Origin: Begonia masoniana
Taxonomy: Eukaryota; Streptophyta; Magnoliopsida; Cucurbitales; Begoniaceae
Direction of reading: 5' to 3'
Assembly: GCA_022432975.1 (NCBI GenBank)
Contig: CM039502.1
Span: 20,795,228-20,859,227 of the forward strand
Length of the DNA: 64,000 bases
Positions 45,920 through 58,047 of this stretch are shown here, piece by piece (the first letter of the stretch is position 1; every line of letters starts with the position of its first letter). The position numbers were made by a program, and so were the translations under genes. The notes under the pieces are model-generated. The model had not been told where the DNA came from. It was given only the letters and a program-made list of their open reading frames with translations, and ran no database searches.

Positions 45920-46401
45920 TGTTAGTATTGGTTCAGATTTTGTAGTATATTATTTTTGATTTTACAAGGGTTTATTTTTTATTAATATTGTAATATTATT
46001 TCTATATTAATGGGTGAGTGAGTTGTAAGGAAATAATAAGTGAGAATAAGATAGAGAGATGAAAGTATATAAGAGAGTCTAAGAGAGAAAAAAGACTGGA
46101 CAGTAGTGAATGTGCTCTATACGATTTTTTCCTCTTGATGAGTGTCGTCTATTGTATTCAGGGTAATGTTGCGGGCGATGTAGTATTACGGAAAATTCTC
46201 ACTTTCTTGATTCTTGAATAAAATTTGCTGTCGGAGTTGTGCCGCAAACGTAGGATGGTCTGGTCCGAACCACGTAAATCTTGTATCTTGATTTCTTTCA
46301 TTCTTCTGTTTTGAATCTTGATATATTTTTCGTAGTTTATATTTCTCGTAGTTTGTGTGATTGCCTAGTTTGAGTGATTGGGTTATGCGGTACTCACTAC
46401 T
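45920..46401 (+). repeat. copia-2 3' LTR
   Basis: It starts TGTTAGTATTGG right after the purine tract and ends CACTACT before TTAGG. At 482 bp it is longer than the 5' LTR because of small indels, so the element is old. It contains GGTCCGAACCACGTAAATCT, which recurs reversed at 47728. Confidence 0.82.
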
Positions 46402-46903
46402 TTAGGAATAACTGTTGTATTTGAAGTTTTTTACCTTACAGCCTGGAGTTTTTTCCCTTTTAAGTTTTTTTTTTACCTTAGAATGCAAATCTTCAGTCTT
46501 GACTAAGTTTTCTCCAAACATTCATTCTAAGTTAAATGGTCTCCTATTTCAAAGGTTGTGAGATTTTATGGTTTGTATGACCACGAACTATGTCTTAATT
46601 GCTTTGGTTTTGTTAATGAAAGGGAAGAGTTATACTGCGTCAGGGCTCCATATGTCTAATGATCGCAGTTCTGTGAATAATAATCCTCAATGCTAACGTC
46701 TTTTACTAAGGGTTTTTTTTTTTTTTTTTTTTTGCAATTCAAGTCTAGGAAAATTCTGAATAAGAAGACTAACGGTGGGATCCCTCTCTTTTTTATGGCA
46801 TTTATCAATGCCATGAGGTGGGTACTCGTAAATGTGAACCAATGGAACTGATAACATTTTTGTAGTATGTTATCATTTACATCGTTATTTAGTGTCTCAT
46901 AAC

Positions 46904-47398
46904 TTATTTAGCACTAACGACTGCACAACTTCGAAGTCTAGTACCCTGAATTATTGATCCTGTTCCATGTGTATTGTCTTCTACTGTGCTGCTGTGCTTA
47001 TTTTTGTAGTGGTGTTCAGGCGTAGAGTTTCGTCTTCCATTTGACATTTTACGAGAGAAGTTTTGTGGATTAGATAACAACGTATTTTGATTTGAATTCA
47101 GACGTAATATGATATCCCTTGTGGCTGACGAAACAAATAAGCTAACATAGACTGCGGATAGAAAAAGAGTTCTGCCCATTTGTGAAGTTATTTTTGGCAC
47201 AATTGCTACAGAAGCATTCAGGGGAAAAAATTGTTTCTCTGTAATTCCTACTGAACTAGTCTTCCCAAGAAGAAGCGTGCAACCACAGAATTGAAAACGT
47301 GTAGGCAATAATACTTTAAGAAAAAGGATCAAAGCAATTTTAAGCCAAGTAACGACCATTATGTTTGATGTTCGCGTGATGCTAGTTGTTCCACACAA
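46904..47398 (-). CDS. Unrecognised 164-codon open frame
   Basis: The frame is open for 495 bp in AT-rich DNA. It has a hydrophobic stretch near the N-terminus (VTWLKIALILFLKVLLPTRF), a second one (LFLSAVYVSLFVSS), and a polar C-terminal half rich in asparagine, serine and histidine. I recognise no family. It sits between two copia LTR relics, without visible promoter or splice context. It may be a chance frame or a decayed exon. Confidence 0.25.
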   Translation of the reverse strand: MCGTTSITRTSNIMVVTWLKIALILFLKVLLPTRFQFCGCTLLLGKTSSVGITEKQFFPLNASVAIVPKITSQMGRTLFLSAVYVSLFVSSATRDIILRLNSNQNTLLSNPQNFSRKMSNGRRNSTPEHHYKNKHSSTVEDNTHGTGSIIQGTRLRSCAVVSAK

Positions 47399-47635
47399 AT
47401 GCTACGTATAGAAATATGGAAGCCTACTCATTTGAGAAGTATTTCCACACTGATACTCCAGGCGAACTTAAGAAAAGAAATTAAATTAAGGGTATTAAAA
47501 AATTACCTTAACCTCAGATGTTGGATTTCTATACTGATGATGGTCGTCTCTCGTCTTCTTATATCTTTCGGTTACTGCTTTTATGCTGACACAAGCAAAT
47601 TGAAACTGTATTAGAGAATAATATACTTTTCTTAG

Positions 47636-48122
47636 TGTTGTGACTCTAAAGCAATAAGCAATCACACAAATCATGAGAAATATATCAAGATTAAAACAAA
47701 AAAATAAAAGAAGAAATCAAGATGTAAAATTTACGTGGTTCGGACCAAACCGTCCTACATCTATGGCACAAAATTCTAATAACAAGTTTTATTCAAGAAT
47801 CAAGAAAGAAAGAGTTTTTCGTAATACTGCAACATTGCTTACAATATTATCCCAAATACAAGAGTCGTTGCTGCTCACGAAGAGAAAAAAACCATATAGA
47901 GGACACTCATTATTCCTCTCAATATTAACACTTAGCAACTATTTGTTACAAGATGAGAGAGGGGAAGAATTCCTCTCAATAAGAAATATACAAAAGTATA
48001 ATAATCTCCTTTCTAGTTGGAGAAAATATGAATCTAAAAAATTTAAAATTATGAGCTTATCGAACGATGGAGAAATTAATGTCGTCAGGTTTCTAGAATA
48101 TGCTTCAGTTATAACTTGTTAG
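47636..48122 (-). mobile_element. Inverted copia LTR fragment related to copia-2
   Basis: On the minus strand 48000-47636 matches the 3' half of the copia-2 LTR in order. It has GTAATATTGC-like sequence, TTTCTTGATTCTTGAATAAA, GGTTTGGTCCGAACCACGTAAAT, ATCTTGATTTCTT and TTGTGTGATTGC, ending with AACA at 47636. The upstream part (to about 48122) is less certain. No partner LTR or internal region is adjacent, so it is a relic or solo LTR. The open plus-strand frame at 47673-48122 is a by-product. Confidence 0.7.
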
Positions 48123-49133
48123 CAAGATTTACTGAAAATGAAATCATTGTGTTGTTGCACTTGCGAAAGTTCAATAATTTTGATGGAACTTAATTCTAAT
48201 GACAAACAATTTACTAAAGTTAAGACATGAAATCGTAGTTGGCACTGGAGATATATGTACGATAAGGTCCGATATCTGTAATCTGAATTTATCTTTCAAT
48301 TTTTTGCTACCGTAAGATATTAATGACTTGGTCTATGTTTTGTTAGTATTGAAATGATGCATAATGAACCTAGAAAATGCAGACTCTTCCTACAGATTAA
48401 GAAACAATAATGAGACTACTCTTCCTGCATATTATGAAACAGTTATAAAACTTAATTCACAACCCTTGAAACAGTTATAAGAAACAGTTAATATATACCC
48501 TCAAATACTCGACATTCTTAATTCTATATGTAGAAAAATAAAACATCAACATGCCCTTGTTACGTTCCTCTCCCTCTCTGTATTCTGCTTTATCCCTTGA
48601 TCTCTCTTCATATACATCCCACAACCATGCTATCTAACTAATTTGTCCACCTAAGCCAGACTACCTGTCCGTCCCTTCCAAATCATTCCATACTCTGCCT
48701 TTGTAAACAAACTTGTCTTCAAGGTCAGAAGTTGGACACTCAATATTCACATACTCTGGGTTTTTTTTTTAATTGTTCTCCATCCCAAACAAAATCAAAC
48801 AAACTGAGCAAACTGTATGTCTAGATACATTTATCTGTCAAATATGCCAAGGTGGGTCTTGGATGGTTTTTTCATTCAGGTCCAAATTTTAAGCTCATTG
48901 CACACATTAACTCCTTACTTTGGAATCTAGAATCCTTTTTTATAGCCAAATCGAAAAATTTGCATACCCATTAGTGTGGTCTCTTTATCTACAGCCCATT
49001 CAATAATTTTTCTAGTCAGGATGGATCTCACGCTAGATTGTCTTTGTCTTCACGTAGCACAATGCTACACTTCTTTTACACTACACTCCCATCTATCTCG
49101 CATTCTCTCTCAGCATATAACCTGCTACCCTAT
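48123..49133. other. Intergenic sequence without recognisable features
   Basis: C/T-rich and AT-rich stretches; no long ORF, LTR end or RNA gene was found. Confidence 0.55.
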
Positions 49134-49142
49134 TATTTAAAT

Positions 49143-49740
49143 GGATAAAGTGCAATTTAGCCCCTACAACTAGGTGAAATGGGCAATTTACACTGTAAAA
49201 TTGAATAAAGTACAATTTGGCCCCTACAACTAGGTGAAATGGTCAATTTAGACCGCAAACTTGGATAATAAGCAAGAACAACCTTAATGTATTGATAATG
49301 GGCAATATGGCCCATACCGTCATAATTTTCGTAAAAAAGTAACGTTTTTTCACTTGTTCATTTTTTTTTTTTCCGAAATGACCCTCACTGGACCGAACCG
49401 AACCGAACCGGACCGGTTCAGCTAATTGCACTTTGGTTTTATTTATTTATTTTTTAGTTCTATTTATCTGTCTTCTTTTTTCCGAGAAATAGGATTTAAA
49501 AAAAAAAAATAAATAAGAGTGGAATTAGCTGAACCGGTCTGGTCCGGTTCGGTCCAGTGAGGGGCATTTCGGAAAAAAAAAATGAACAAGTGAAAAATTT
49601 TTACTTTTTAATGGAAAATATGACGGTAGGGGCTATATTGCTCATTATCAATACATTAAGGTTGTTTTTGCCTATTATTCAAGTTTACAGTGTAAATTGC
49701 TCATTTCACATAGTTGTAGGGGCCAAATTGTACTTTACTT
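49143..49740. mobile_element. Foldback MITE 1, Mutator-like
   Basis: Almost the whole 598 bp is an inverted repeat: one arm runs GTGCAATTTAGCCCCTACAA onward, the other is its complement ending TTGTACTTTACTT. The arms of about 290 bp include TAATGTATTGATAATGGGCA and CCGAACCGGACCGGTTC-type sequence around an AT-rich centre. The outer 57 bp is tandemly doubled at the left end. A perfect 9-bp target duplication, TATTTAAAT (49134-49142 and 49741-49749), is the Mutator signature. There is no coding capacity. Confidence 0.9.
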
Positions 49741-49752
49741 TATTTAAATTTA

Positions 49753-50397
49753 GGGTAAAGTGCAATTTGGCCCCTACAACTAGGTGAAATGGACAATTTA
49801 CACCGTAAACTTGGGTAAAGTGCAATTTGGGCCCTACAACTAGGTGAAATGAGCAATTTACACCGTAAACTTGAATAATAGGCAAAAGCAACCTTAATGT
49901 ATTGATAATGAGCAATATGGCCCCTACCGTCATATTTTCCATCAAAAAGTAATATTTTTTCATTTGTTCATTTTTTTTTCCGAAATGCCCCTCACTAGAC
50001 CGAACCGAACCGGACCGGTTCGACTAATTGCACTTTAATTTTTTATTTTTTTAATTCTATTAATCTGTCTTCTCTTTTTCGAGAAATAGGATTTAAAAAA
50101 TAAAAAATAAATACGAGTGAAATTAGCTGAACCGGTCTGGTCCGGTTCGGTCCAGTGAAGGGCATTTCGGAAAAAAAAAAAGAATAAGTAAAAAAATATT
50201 ATTTTTGATAGAAAATATGACGGTAGGGGCCATATTGCCCATTATCAATACATTAAGGTTGTTCTTGTCTATTATTCAAGTTTACGGTGTAAATTGCCCA
50301 TTTCACCTAGTTGTAGGGGCCAAATTGCATTTTACCCAAGTTTACGGTGTAAATAGCTCATTTCACCTAGTTGTAAGGGTCAAATTATACTTTACCC
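49753..50397. mobile_element. Foldback MITE 2, Mutator-like
   Basis: This 645-bp relative of MITE 1 starts GGGTAAAGTG and ends CACTTTACCC-like, with long inverted arms and tandem doubling of the outer 57 bp at both ends. Its own perfect 9-bp target duplication is TTAAATTTA (49744-49752 and 50398-50406). The left copy overlaps the duplication of MITE 1 by six bases, so the second element landed in or next to the target site of the first. Frames through it are by-products of the arms. Confidence 0.9.
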
Positions 50398-50406
50398 TTA
50401 AATTTA

Positions 50407-52938
50407 TCCAACTCAACAAGAGAATTAGTGGTCTACACCTTGTGCCTCTTTCCAGTAGAAAGAGGAAGTCACACTTGTTAAAAATGTATTCTTACCAAGC
50501 GACTAGAATTGTGATTCTATTACACTTATCATGGTTTTCGGTTCCTTGATTGGTTCCTTATGATTGAAGGAAAGCTTACCTAATTTTTTTTTTTTTTTTT
50601 TAAGGTTTATGCTTCATCTCTATTTTTATCTTAAATCATGATGTGTCGATTATTAGATAATGCAAATACTTCATTAATTGAAAATTAATAATTATTTTCT
50701 TTTATCAATTACTAAAAGATACGTAGCAATGCATCAAAGATTAATATTATAGTGTAAAGCTGGCATTACTGTATTTTTCATATCAACATCATAAGAAATT
50801 TATTTTTTATATCAACATTGTTTCTTAGTGATATGAAGATGATGCGTTTGTTAAAAAAGTAGCTCTTTAACATAATCATCATTTTGTTATGTACCCCAAG
50901 CTTGGCAGTTTCATTAAAAGAAGCATAAACGATGAGTCTACAACTAAATCTTATTGTGAACCTTTTAAGTACTAAATGCGATTAAGGCACTTAATGCTCA
51001 TGCGTAAAAATATTATGAAAAAGATGAAACAAAGTAATTGTTTATAATTAAGAGTATTTGTAACATTATACAAATTTGATTATGGTTTAAAATAGCTCCT
51101 GTGCTTGCCTGATTGCAAAAAGTCTCTTGTTCATAATTGAAAATATGAACATGTATGGTTCATATGTTAATTTTTGCTCTTTTAAGTTTCAAAAAAATGA
51201 AGTAAAGTGGGAAGTTAATTTAATTCAAAATTGAAACTAGTTAACATCAAATTTTCTAATTTTGAAAAATATCATGAAAAGTTTTAATTGAGCATGATTT
51301 ATTATAATTACTTGTTCACAATGAATGAACAACACTTTTGAGTAAGACTATAATGTAAAATTAAAATGTATATCTAATCTTCTTAAATTGATGGATAAAA
51401 TGTAATTTAGATAACATTCGAATCACTGATAAATTAGTCTTTAAACTATTTTTATGGACAAATTGAATATATACTTTTTAGTTATTAGCGATTTAGGCAT
51501 TGTCACCAAATTATTTGTTAAATGTAGCATGTGTGCTATATCTTCATTCAATAAGGTGTTTGCACTCAATTTCTGATATTTCTGGCTATTTCTAACTCAA
51601 TTTTGGTGTCTATCTCTTATCTAGTGGTTTTGAACTCTGTAGAAATCGAAATTGGGTTAGAAATCTTTATAAAGGTTAGAAAAATCAAGTTAAGTATTTT
51701 GTTAATGGGAAGTTATAGTATATCTACTAAAAGATAAGGTTTGATTTTTTTTAAGTTATAGTTTGAAATCTAATCTATGAATGTCGTCACATTCTTGGGT
51801 TTAAATTACTATTTAACTCTTCGTTTGTACTTTTTCATGACAAATAGGAAGTAGGCCTAACTTTTGACATTCATATTGAGGAAGGGACAATAAATAATAT
51901 CGATGGATCATCTTTGCAGAATTAATGCAGCTTCTTAACAAAAGTACACTAGTCTCGTTGAGGTGAACAAATTATTTATGGGATAGCCAACTACTGTATA
52001 TTCAACTATTCTAAGTTTGACATCGAATATTTTCTGGTTGCAAAGTGACGTCCTAAGGATTCGAACCTTTTTTTATCATTCAAGGCCACGATCCTGATAG
52101 CTTTTATCCCACTTGAATGATATTAACCTCTAATCAAAATGGTTCATTCTGTAGTTCCATATCTTTTAACACTGACCTAATTTTTTTTTGGGTAAAAAGG
52201 TTAGACAGCTATATAATTCTAAATAAAAAATAATAATGGGTGAAAATGATACCACGATTACTATCGATGTATGAATGAATACCTCAGCTAATTACACATT
52301 TTCTACATTTAACTAAAACGAGTAGCTAACACAATGGTTGCCGGTTCAAATTCTAAAATAGTTATTTATCTATTGGCACCCCAATCAACTGCTGCGGCCG
52401 AGACTAGTAAAGGTAATTAATATCTTGTTGTGTTGATAAATTAAAGCCATCTAAGAAGACGGGTTGAAGCGTAAGACTGGATAGATGTGTACTTTTTTAT
52501 TGCCGACAACTGTTTTGTTTCGGATCATCTAACTTCATATTAAAATCATTTTTCAAAAACCCCATCCACTTCGGCCTCGCTCCGCCGAATATGCATGGAA
52601 TTTTCCTCACCTACTTTTTTTCAACATTCTGTTTACTCATGTACATTGACAAAAACAAATAATTATTTTTACCTTTTTTCATACATGCGCGGTTATCATT
52701 AAATTTTGTAACAGGAGGTTCAGCTTATCTTGAATGTATTATTCATTGATAACATACGGCTTGCTGTATGTACTTCTCTCACCTTATAAATACTCAATGT
52801 TGGCCAACTGACTTGGGGATACAGAAGCTATCTAACCCAATCATAGAAAAGCTCAATCTAAATTAGTAAATTATGATGAAGCAAAGTTCAAGTTATGCTC
52901 CAAATGTGGAGACAACTATTTTATCATTTTCTAACGAC
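50407..52938. other. AT-rich interval without recognisable features
   Basis: Long A and T runs, no ORF above about 60 codons and no transposon end that I can support. If the MADS-box gene is intact this would be intron. Confidence 0.55.
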
Positions 52939-52943
52939 AAATC

Positions 52944-53955
52944 TGATGTGCCAAGAAGAGCTATGACACGATCCCGATACAAATCCTAGGCCTAGGTAGA
53001 GTCATCTTCTAACAAGTGTGTTCTTTTGTAGATGAAGAATATTTTGAGAACTTGAGGTGAAAGCCAACCTCCCAAGACATGGGGAAGCTCTTCCATTTGC
53101 TATACGAGAGCACTCCTCGGCCACACCAATCAAAGAAGAAGGAATTTGTCGTTCTTGTGACAAATGATGTAATCAAGCATGCCTTCATTTTATTTCAAAA
53201 CTTTCGTTTATTTTCTTGTTTTTGTGGCATGTATGAGCTGAACACATCGTGGAGGGAAAAAGACTGCATTTGGAAGAGAATAGGGACCACTTGAAAGTGA
53301 CAATTGGAGAGAGAAAATATTTTGCCCCAAATGGCAAAGCCATGTTGTACTCGGCCAAGCCTTGTGGTCGAGTACCTCCCATCTTTGACTATCTTCTAAA
53401 CTCTATTTTGTAAGAAGATGCATGATATTTAAACCATCTTTAAGGCATCTCTTCAGCACTTTTGAATGATATTTTAACAGAATTATTTTCAGCTCAAAGA
53501 AGCTTCTTCATTTCTTCTCCTCGGTGAGTAATATCCGAGAGTTAAAGTGAGTTCGTGTTTCCATTTTGTAAACCGAAGTGGAAACACCTTTTTGCAACCT
53601 TCATCATTCTTTTCTTAGGTGTGGATAACCCCCAGCAAGGTTGTAATCTATCCTCATTTGTGCAAGTTGGAGTGCCTTTCTTCCAAAGAAGAGCCAAACC
53701 CGAGAGGTGTTGTTCGTTTCCTCCTCAGACCAGCAAGCAATCCATCGACCATAACTTTCAACTACCACGAGTTGGCCCTTGAAATTTTAAGGGAATTTCA
53801 CATACACATACAGTAAGTTCGTGTTAAAATTTTAGATCATTTGGAGTTGAATTGAAGATTTTATGCACGTTGGAAGTTGAGTATTTCTCAGCCAAACTCT
53901 TTATTCAGCCGAGAATAAATTGTGTTGTGTTTGTCTTTTAAGCTGAAGCACATTA
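52944..53955 (+). repeat. gypsy-3 5' LTR
   Basis: It begins TGATGTGCCAAG and ends AAGCACATTA. Its first 130 bp correspond to the end of the pol reading frame in the 3' LTR. The leader carries C-rich sequence and GCCGAGTACCTCC. Confidence 0.9.
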
Positions 53956-54024
53956 TTTGGTATCAGAGCTTTGCTCTTTCCTCGGTGTTTTTGCTGTGTT
54001 TTTAGTATATTTTGATTGGCTAAA

Positions 54025-57000
54025 ATGATGACAAGAAGTGGAGCCAACAATCCTCGAAACCGAGACGCTAGTAACCAAGCAACTGGAGCATCAAACCCAA
54101 AGGAGGGTGAATCTAATTTGCAAGGGCAACTAGACGACTTGAACAAAAAAATAGACAATATTAATCAGTGGATTATGGAGATGAAGACTCAACAAGAGAG
54201 AGCTCCTCAAACCCCCTTGCCTAGAAGGGCAGGGAACCGCAAGGAGGAGAGTCCAACAATCCAAGGAAGAGGATGAATCCGAGCATGAGGAATTTGATAG
54301 CCATCATGCAAGGCACGACCCTAGGGATGAGTTTAAACATGTCAAGGCATCAATCCCCTATTTTAATGGCTCATGCAATGGAGATACATTTTTGGATTGG
54401 TTAAACAAAGTAGAGAAGCTCTTTAAATGTTCTGACTACTCAAAAAATGTGAAGATTCAATTAGTGTCATTAGAACTAACCGGTTATGCAAGCTTGTGGT
54501 GAGAGAACTTAAAAGCCCAAAGGAGGGGTGAGAATGAAGAGCCTATCATGACTTGGAGGGTCATGAAGTCCGTAATGAGAAGAAGGTTCGTACCTAGCCA
54601 CTACAAGCAAGAGTTGTTCTTGCAAATGCAAAACTCGAGGCAATAATCACAATCGGTGGAGGAGTATTTGACCGAGTTTGAGACCCTCAAAATTAGGAGT
54701 GGTCTAGAGGAGCCCAAGGAGCAAGTTATGGCTCGGTTAATTAGAGGGTTGAATAGGGAGATTAGAGATGTTATTGAGCTCCAAAGTTTTGATACAATAG
54801 ATGTGGTAATTTAACGTGCCATGAAAGTGGAAAGGCAAGTAAGGAGAAGGGGTAAAGGAGTTAGTAATCTGTTTCCTCCGAAAACCGAGAACTCTTACAA
54901 GCCACCCCTTAAGATGGTAGAGGAGAAACCAAGTATAAGGAGCTGGCCTACAAAAGGTATGGAAGATAAGAAGATGGATGACCCCACTCGACCAAGGGCA
55001 AGAGAGATTAAGTGTTTAAGTGTCTTGGCTTGGTGCACATTACTTCTCAATGTCCCAATAGAAGAGTGATGGTCCTTAGAGAGAGCATCGGAGAAATAGT
55101 AAATAAAGATGAACAAGAGTAAGGTTCTAGTGAGGACCTTGGAAGTAAAGATGAGATTTTTCATGCACAAGAAGTGCTGCTCTTGATGGTTATTCGCAAA
55201 ACCCTCATATCGAAAGCCAATAAGGACGATTGTCAAAGGGAGAATATCTTCTATAGTCGATGCTTGATCAAAGAGAAAGTTTGCTCTCTCATCATCGATG
55301 AAGGAAGTTGCACTAATGTAGCTTCTCTTGAATTAGTGGACAAGCTTGGATTGGAGACCACTACACATCTGAGGATGAGATTATGAGGATGAGATTACGA
55401 GGATGAGACTGTGAAGATGTGTGTGGATAGCCGAGCCATAAATCAAATCATGATCAAATATAGGTTTCTTATTCCTAGACTTGAGGACATGTTGGACGAG
55501 CTTAGTGATGCTTCCATATTCTCCAAAGTAGACTTGAAGAGTGATTACCTTCAAATTAGAATGAAAAAAGGGGAGATGAATGGAAGACGGCCTTCAAAAC
55601 TAAGTATGGACTCTACGAATGATTAGTGATGTCTTTCGGCCTTTCTAATGCCCCTAGCACTTTCGTAAAACTTGTGCATTTTGAGCTTAAAGATTTCTTG
55701 GAGAAATTCATAGTAGTTTATTTTGATGACATTTTGATATATAGTATGGATCTTGATTCACATTTGGGGCATCTTAGACTATTGTTTGATACTCTTCGAG
55801 ATGCTAGATTGTTTGGGAACCTTAAGAAGTATTCTTTTATGCAAGAGAAGATTCATTTCCTTGGGTTCATTATTACCAAGGAGGGTATGGAAGTGGATGA
55901 AGCAAAAATTGAAGCGATAAAAGATTGACTAATCCCAAAGGGAATTTCGGAGGTAAGGAACTTTCATGCGCTAACTTCATTTTATAGAAGGTTCATCAAA
56001 GATTTTAGTTCCATTGTGTCTCCTTTGACCGATTGCACTAAGAAAGGAAAAGAATTTCGTTAGATTCAAACTTGTCAACAAAGCTTTGAGTTAATCAAGG
56101 AGAAACTATGTCGAGCACCTATCCTTATGCTTCCTGATTTCAACAAAGTTTTTAAGGTAGAGTGTGATGCTTCTGGTATAGGGATTGAGACTTTACTTAT
56201 GCAAGAGGGCAAACCACTTGCCTATTTTAGTGAGAAGCTCAAGGGGGTCACTTTGAACAACTCAACGTATGACAAAAAGTTTTTAGCCGTTATTCGAGCA
56301 CTTTAAGTTTGACAACATTATCTACTTCCAAATGACTTTATTATTCACACCGACCACAAAACTCTTAAGCACATCAAGAGCCAAGGCAAACTTATTAGAA
56401 GACATGCCAAGTGGGTGAAATTTCTCGAGCGTTACTCTTATATTATCAAATACAAAAAGGGGAAAACCAACGTTGTGGCCAAGCACTCTCTAGAAAGTAT
56501 GTCCTTCTAGCTGAATTGAATACTAGATTTTTGGGATTTGAATGGATTAAAGGAGCTTATGAAGGAGACCAAAACTTTGGTCATTAGTTTGAATTGAGTA
56601 AAGATAAGGCCGATTGTGGTTACTACTTAGTGGATGGATACCTCTTCAAAGGAGGGAAATTATGCATTCCTTGTGGGGGAATCCGGGAGTCCTTAATTAA
56701 GAAGGCTCATGGGGGAGGCCTAGCAAACCATTTTAGGGTGAAGAAAACTTTGGAAGCTATTAAAGAACACTTCTATTGGCCGCACCTATTTAGATATGTA
56801 CATAAGGTGATGGAGAAATGCATAGTGTGTAAGAAGGTTGAGAGCTGAGTTCTTCCTCAAGGACTCTATTTACCTCTACTGATTCCAAATCATCCTTGGG
56901 TGGAGGTGAGTATGAATTTCATTTTGGGGCTCCTTCGCACATCTAGATCAAAGGAATAGATTATGATGGTGGTGGACTGGTTCTCTAAGATGACTCATTT

Positions 57001-58047
57001 TATAGTTTGCTCGAAGACGGATGACTCTAGGTATATAGTCGATCTATTCTTCAAGGAAGTGGTGCGTATGCATGGTATACCGAAGTCCATCGTGTCGGAT
57101 AGAGACACCAAATTCTTGAGTACTTTTTGAAAAACTTTGTTGGGGGGGGGGGGGGGGGGGGGGGAATTGGGGAATTGGGCACCAAACTACTATTTAGTAC
57201 TTATTTTCACCCTCAAACCAACGGGCAAACCGAATTAGTGAATCGAACAATGGGTGCCTTATTAAGAAGCATAGTAGGCAATAAATTTTTCGATTGAGAC
57301 TTACAACTCATTTACATTGAATTTGCCTACAATCGGAGTGTGCACAATTCCACTCAAATTTGAGGTGGTGTACAGTTTCAACTCCCTCACTCCATTAGAC
57401 CTTATACCATTGCCTACAAAAGACATGATCAACCCTAGTAGAGCTAACAAAGTCGAACAAGTGAAAACCTTGCATGAGAAGATTAGTAAGAATATTCAAA
57501 GGAAGAATGAGGCCTACGCCAAACATGCTAACCATGGTAGGAAAGAAGTCATCTTCAAGGAGGGCGATCTAGTTTGGCACCATTTGAGAAAGGAGATGTT
57601 TCCTAAGCAAAGGAAATCCAAGCTTCTTCACAGAGTAGATGAACCATTTAAAATATTGGAGAAAATCAACAACAATGCCTACAAGCTCGAATTGTTGGGA
57701 GAATATGGGGTGTCCGCCACTTTTAATTGCAAGACCTATTCCCATACATTGGAGAAGAGGCCGAATTAGAAGAAGATGCACATTCGAATTTGAGGTCAAA
57801 TCCTCAATCACCTGGGTAGAATGATGTGCCAAGAGAACCTATGACACGATCCCGATCCAAATCCTTGGCCTCGGCCGAGTCATCTTCTAACAAGTGTGTT
57901 CTTTTTGTAAGTGAAGATTATTTTGAGGACTTGAGTCGGGAGCCAACCTCCCAAGACATGGAGAAGCCCTTTTATTTGCTGTCATTGGAGCACCCCTTTG
58001 CCACACCATTCAAAGAAGAAGGAATTTGTTTTCCTTGTGACAAATGA
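54025..58047 (+). pseudogene. gypsy-3 gag-pol, broken in many places, ending inside the 3' LTR
   Basis: Gag starts at the ATG at 54025 (MMTRSGANNPRNRD), with a coiled-coil region and then YFNGSCNGDTFLDWLNKVEK (54360) and the remaining gag domain to about 54830. Protease follows with LIIDEGSCTNVASLELVDKL (55290). Reverse transcriptase is in pieces from 55410, with YFDDILIYS (55720). RNase H has VECDASGIG (56160) and HTDHKTL (56350). Integrase has the HHCC region HGGGLANHFRV...CIVCKK (56700-56840) and [10 protein letters not shown] (57205). Stops or frame changes occur near 54276, 54600, 55385, 55625, 55928 and 57128. The final part, PREPMTRSRSK to the stop at 58047, lies in the 3' LTR. Confidence 0.88.
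57142..57164 (+). repeat. Run of 23 G
   Basis: An uninterrupted poly-G tract sits in the integrase core region of gypsy-3, followed by a short GAATTGGGGAATTGGG repeat. Such a run is unusual in this AT-rich DNA, can form quadruplex structures, and is error-prone in sequencing, so its true length is doubtful. Confidence 0.8.

Larger units (their letters stand above)
37413..46401 (+). mobile_element. copia-2, internally deleted Ty1-copia element with nested insertions
   Basis: LTRs lie at 37413-37822 and 45920-46401, with a perfect target duplication TTAGG (37408-37412 and 46402-46406) and a purine tract AAAGAGGAGAT before the 3' LTR. The coding remains are gag, a zinc-knuckle/protease piece, a piece of the integrase-reverse transcriptase linker, and the last residues of the polyprotein. 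Integrase core, reverse transcriptase and RNase H are missing, so it was probably a deletion derivative that moved or decayed without its own enzymes. Two separate insertions sit in gag. Confidence 0.88.

Noticed and set aside
47673..48122. 149-codon plus-strand open frame
   Set aside because: It overlaps an inverted copia LTR relic and has no protein-family features.
49557..50549. Related small proteins (MTVGAILLIINTLRLFLPII-like) in several frames
   Set aside because: They are translations of the inverted arms of the foldback MITEs, appearing on both strands by symmetry.
52040..52070. GGATTCGAACCT, which resembles the T-arm of a tRNA on the minus strand
   Set aside because: No acceptor stem, D-arm or anticodon arm can be placed around it.
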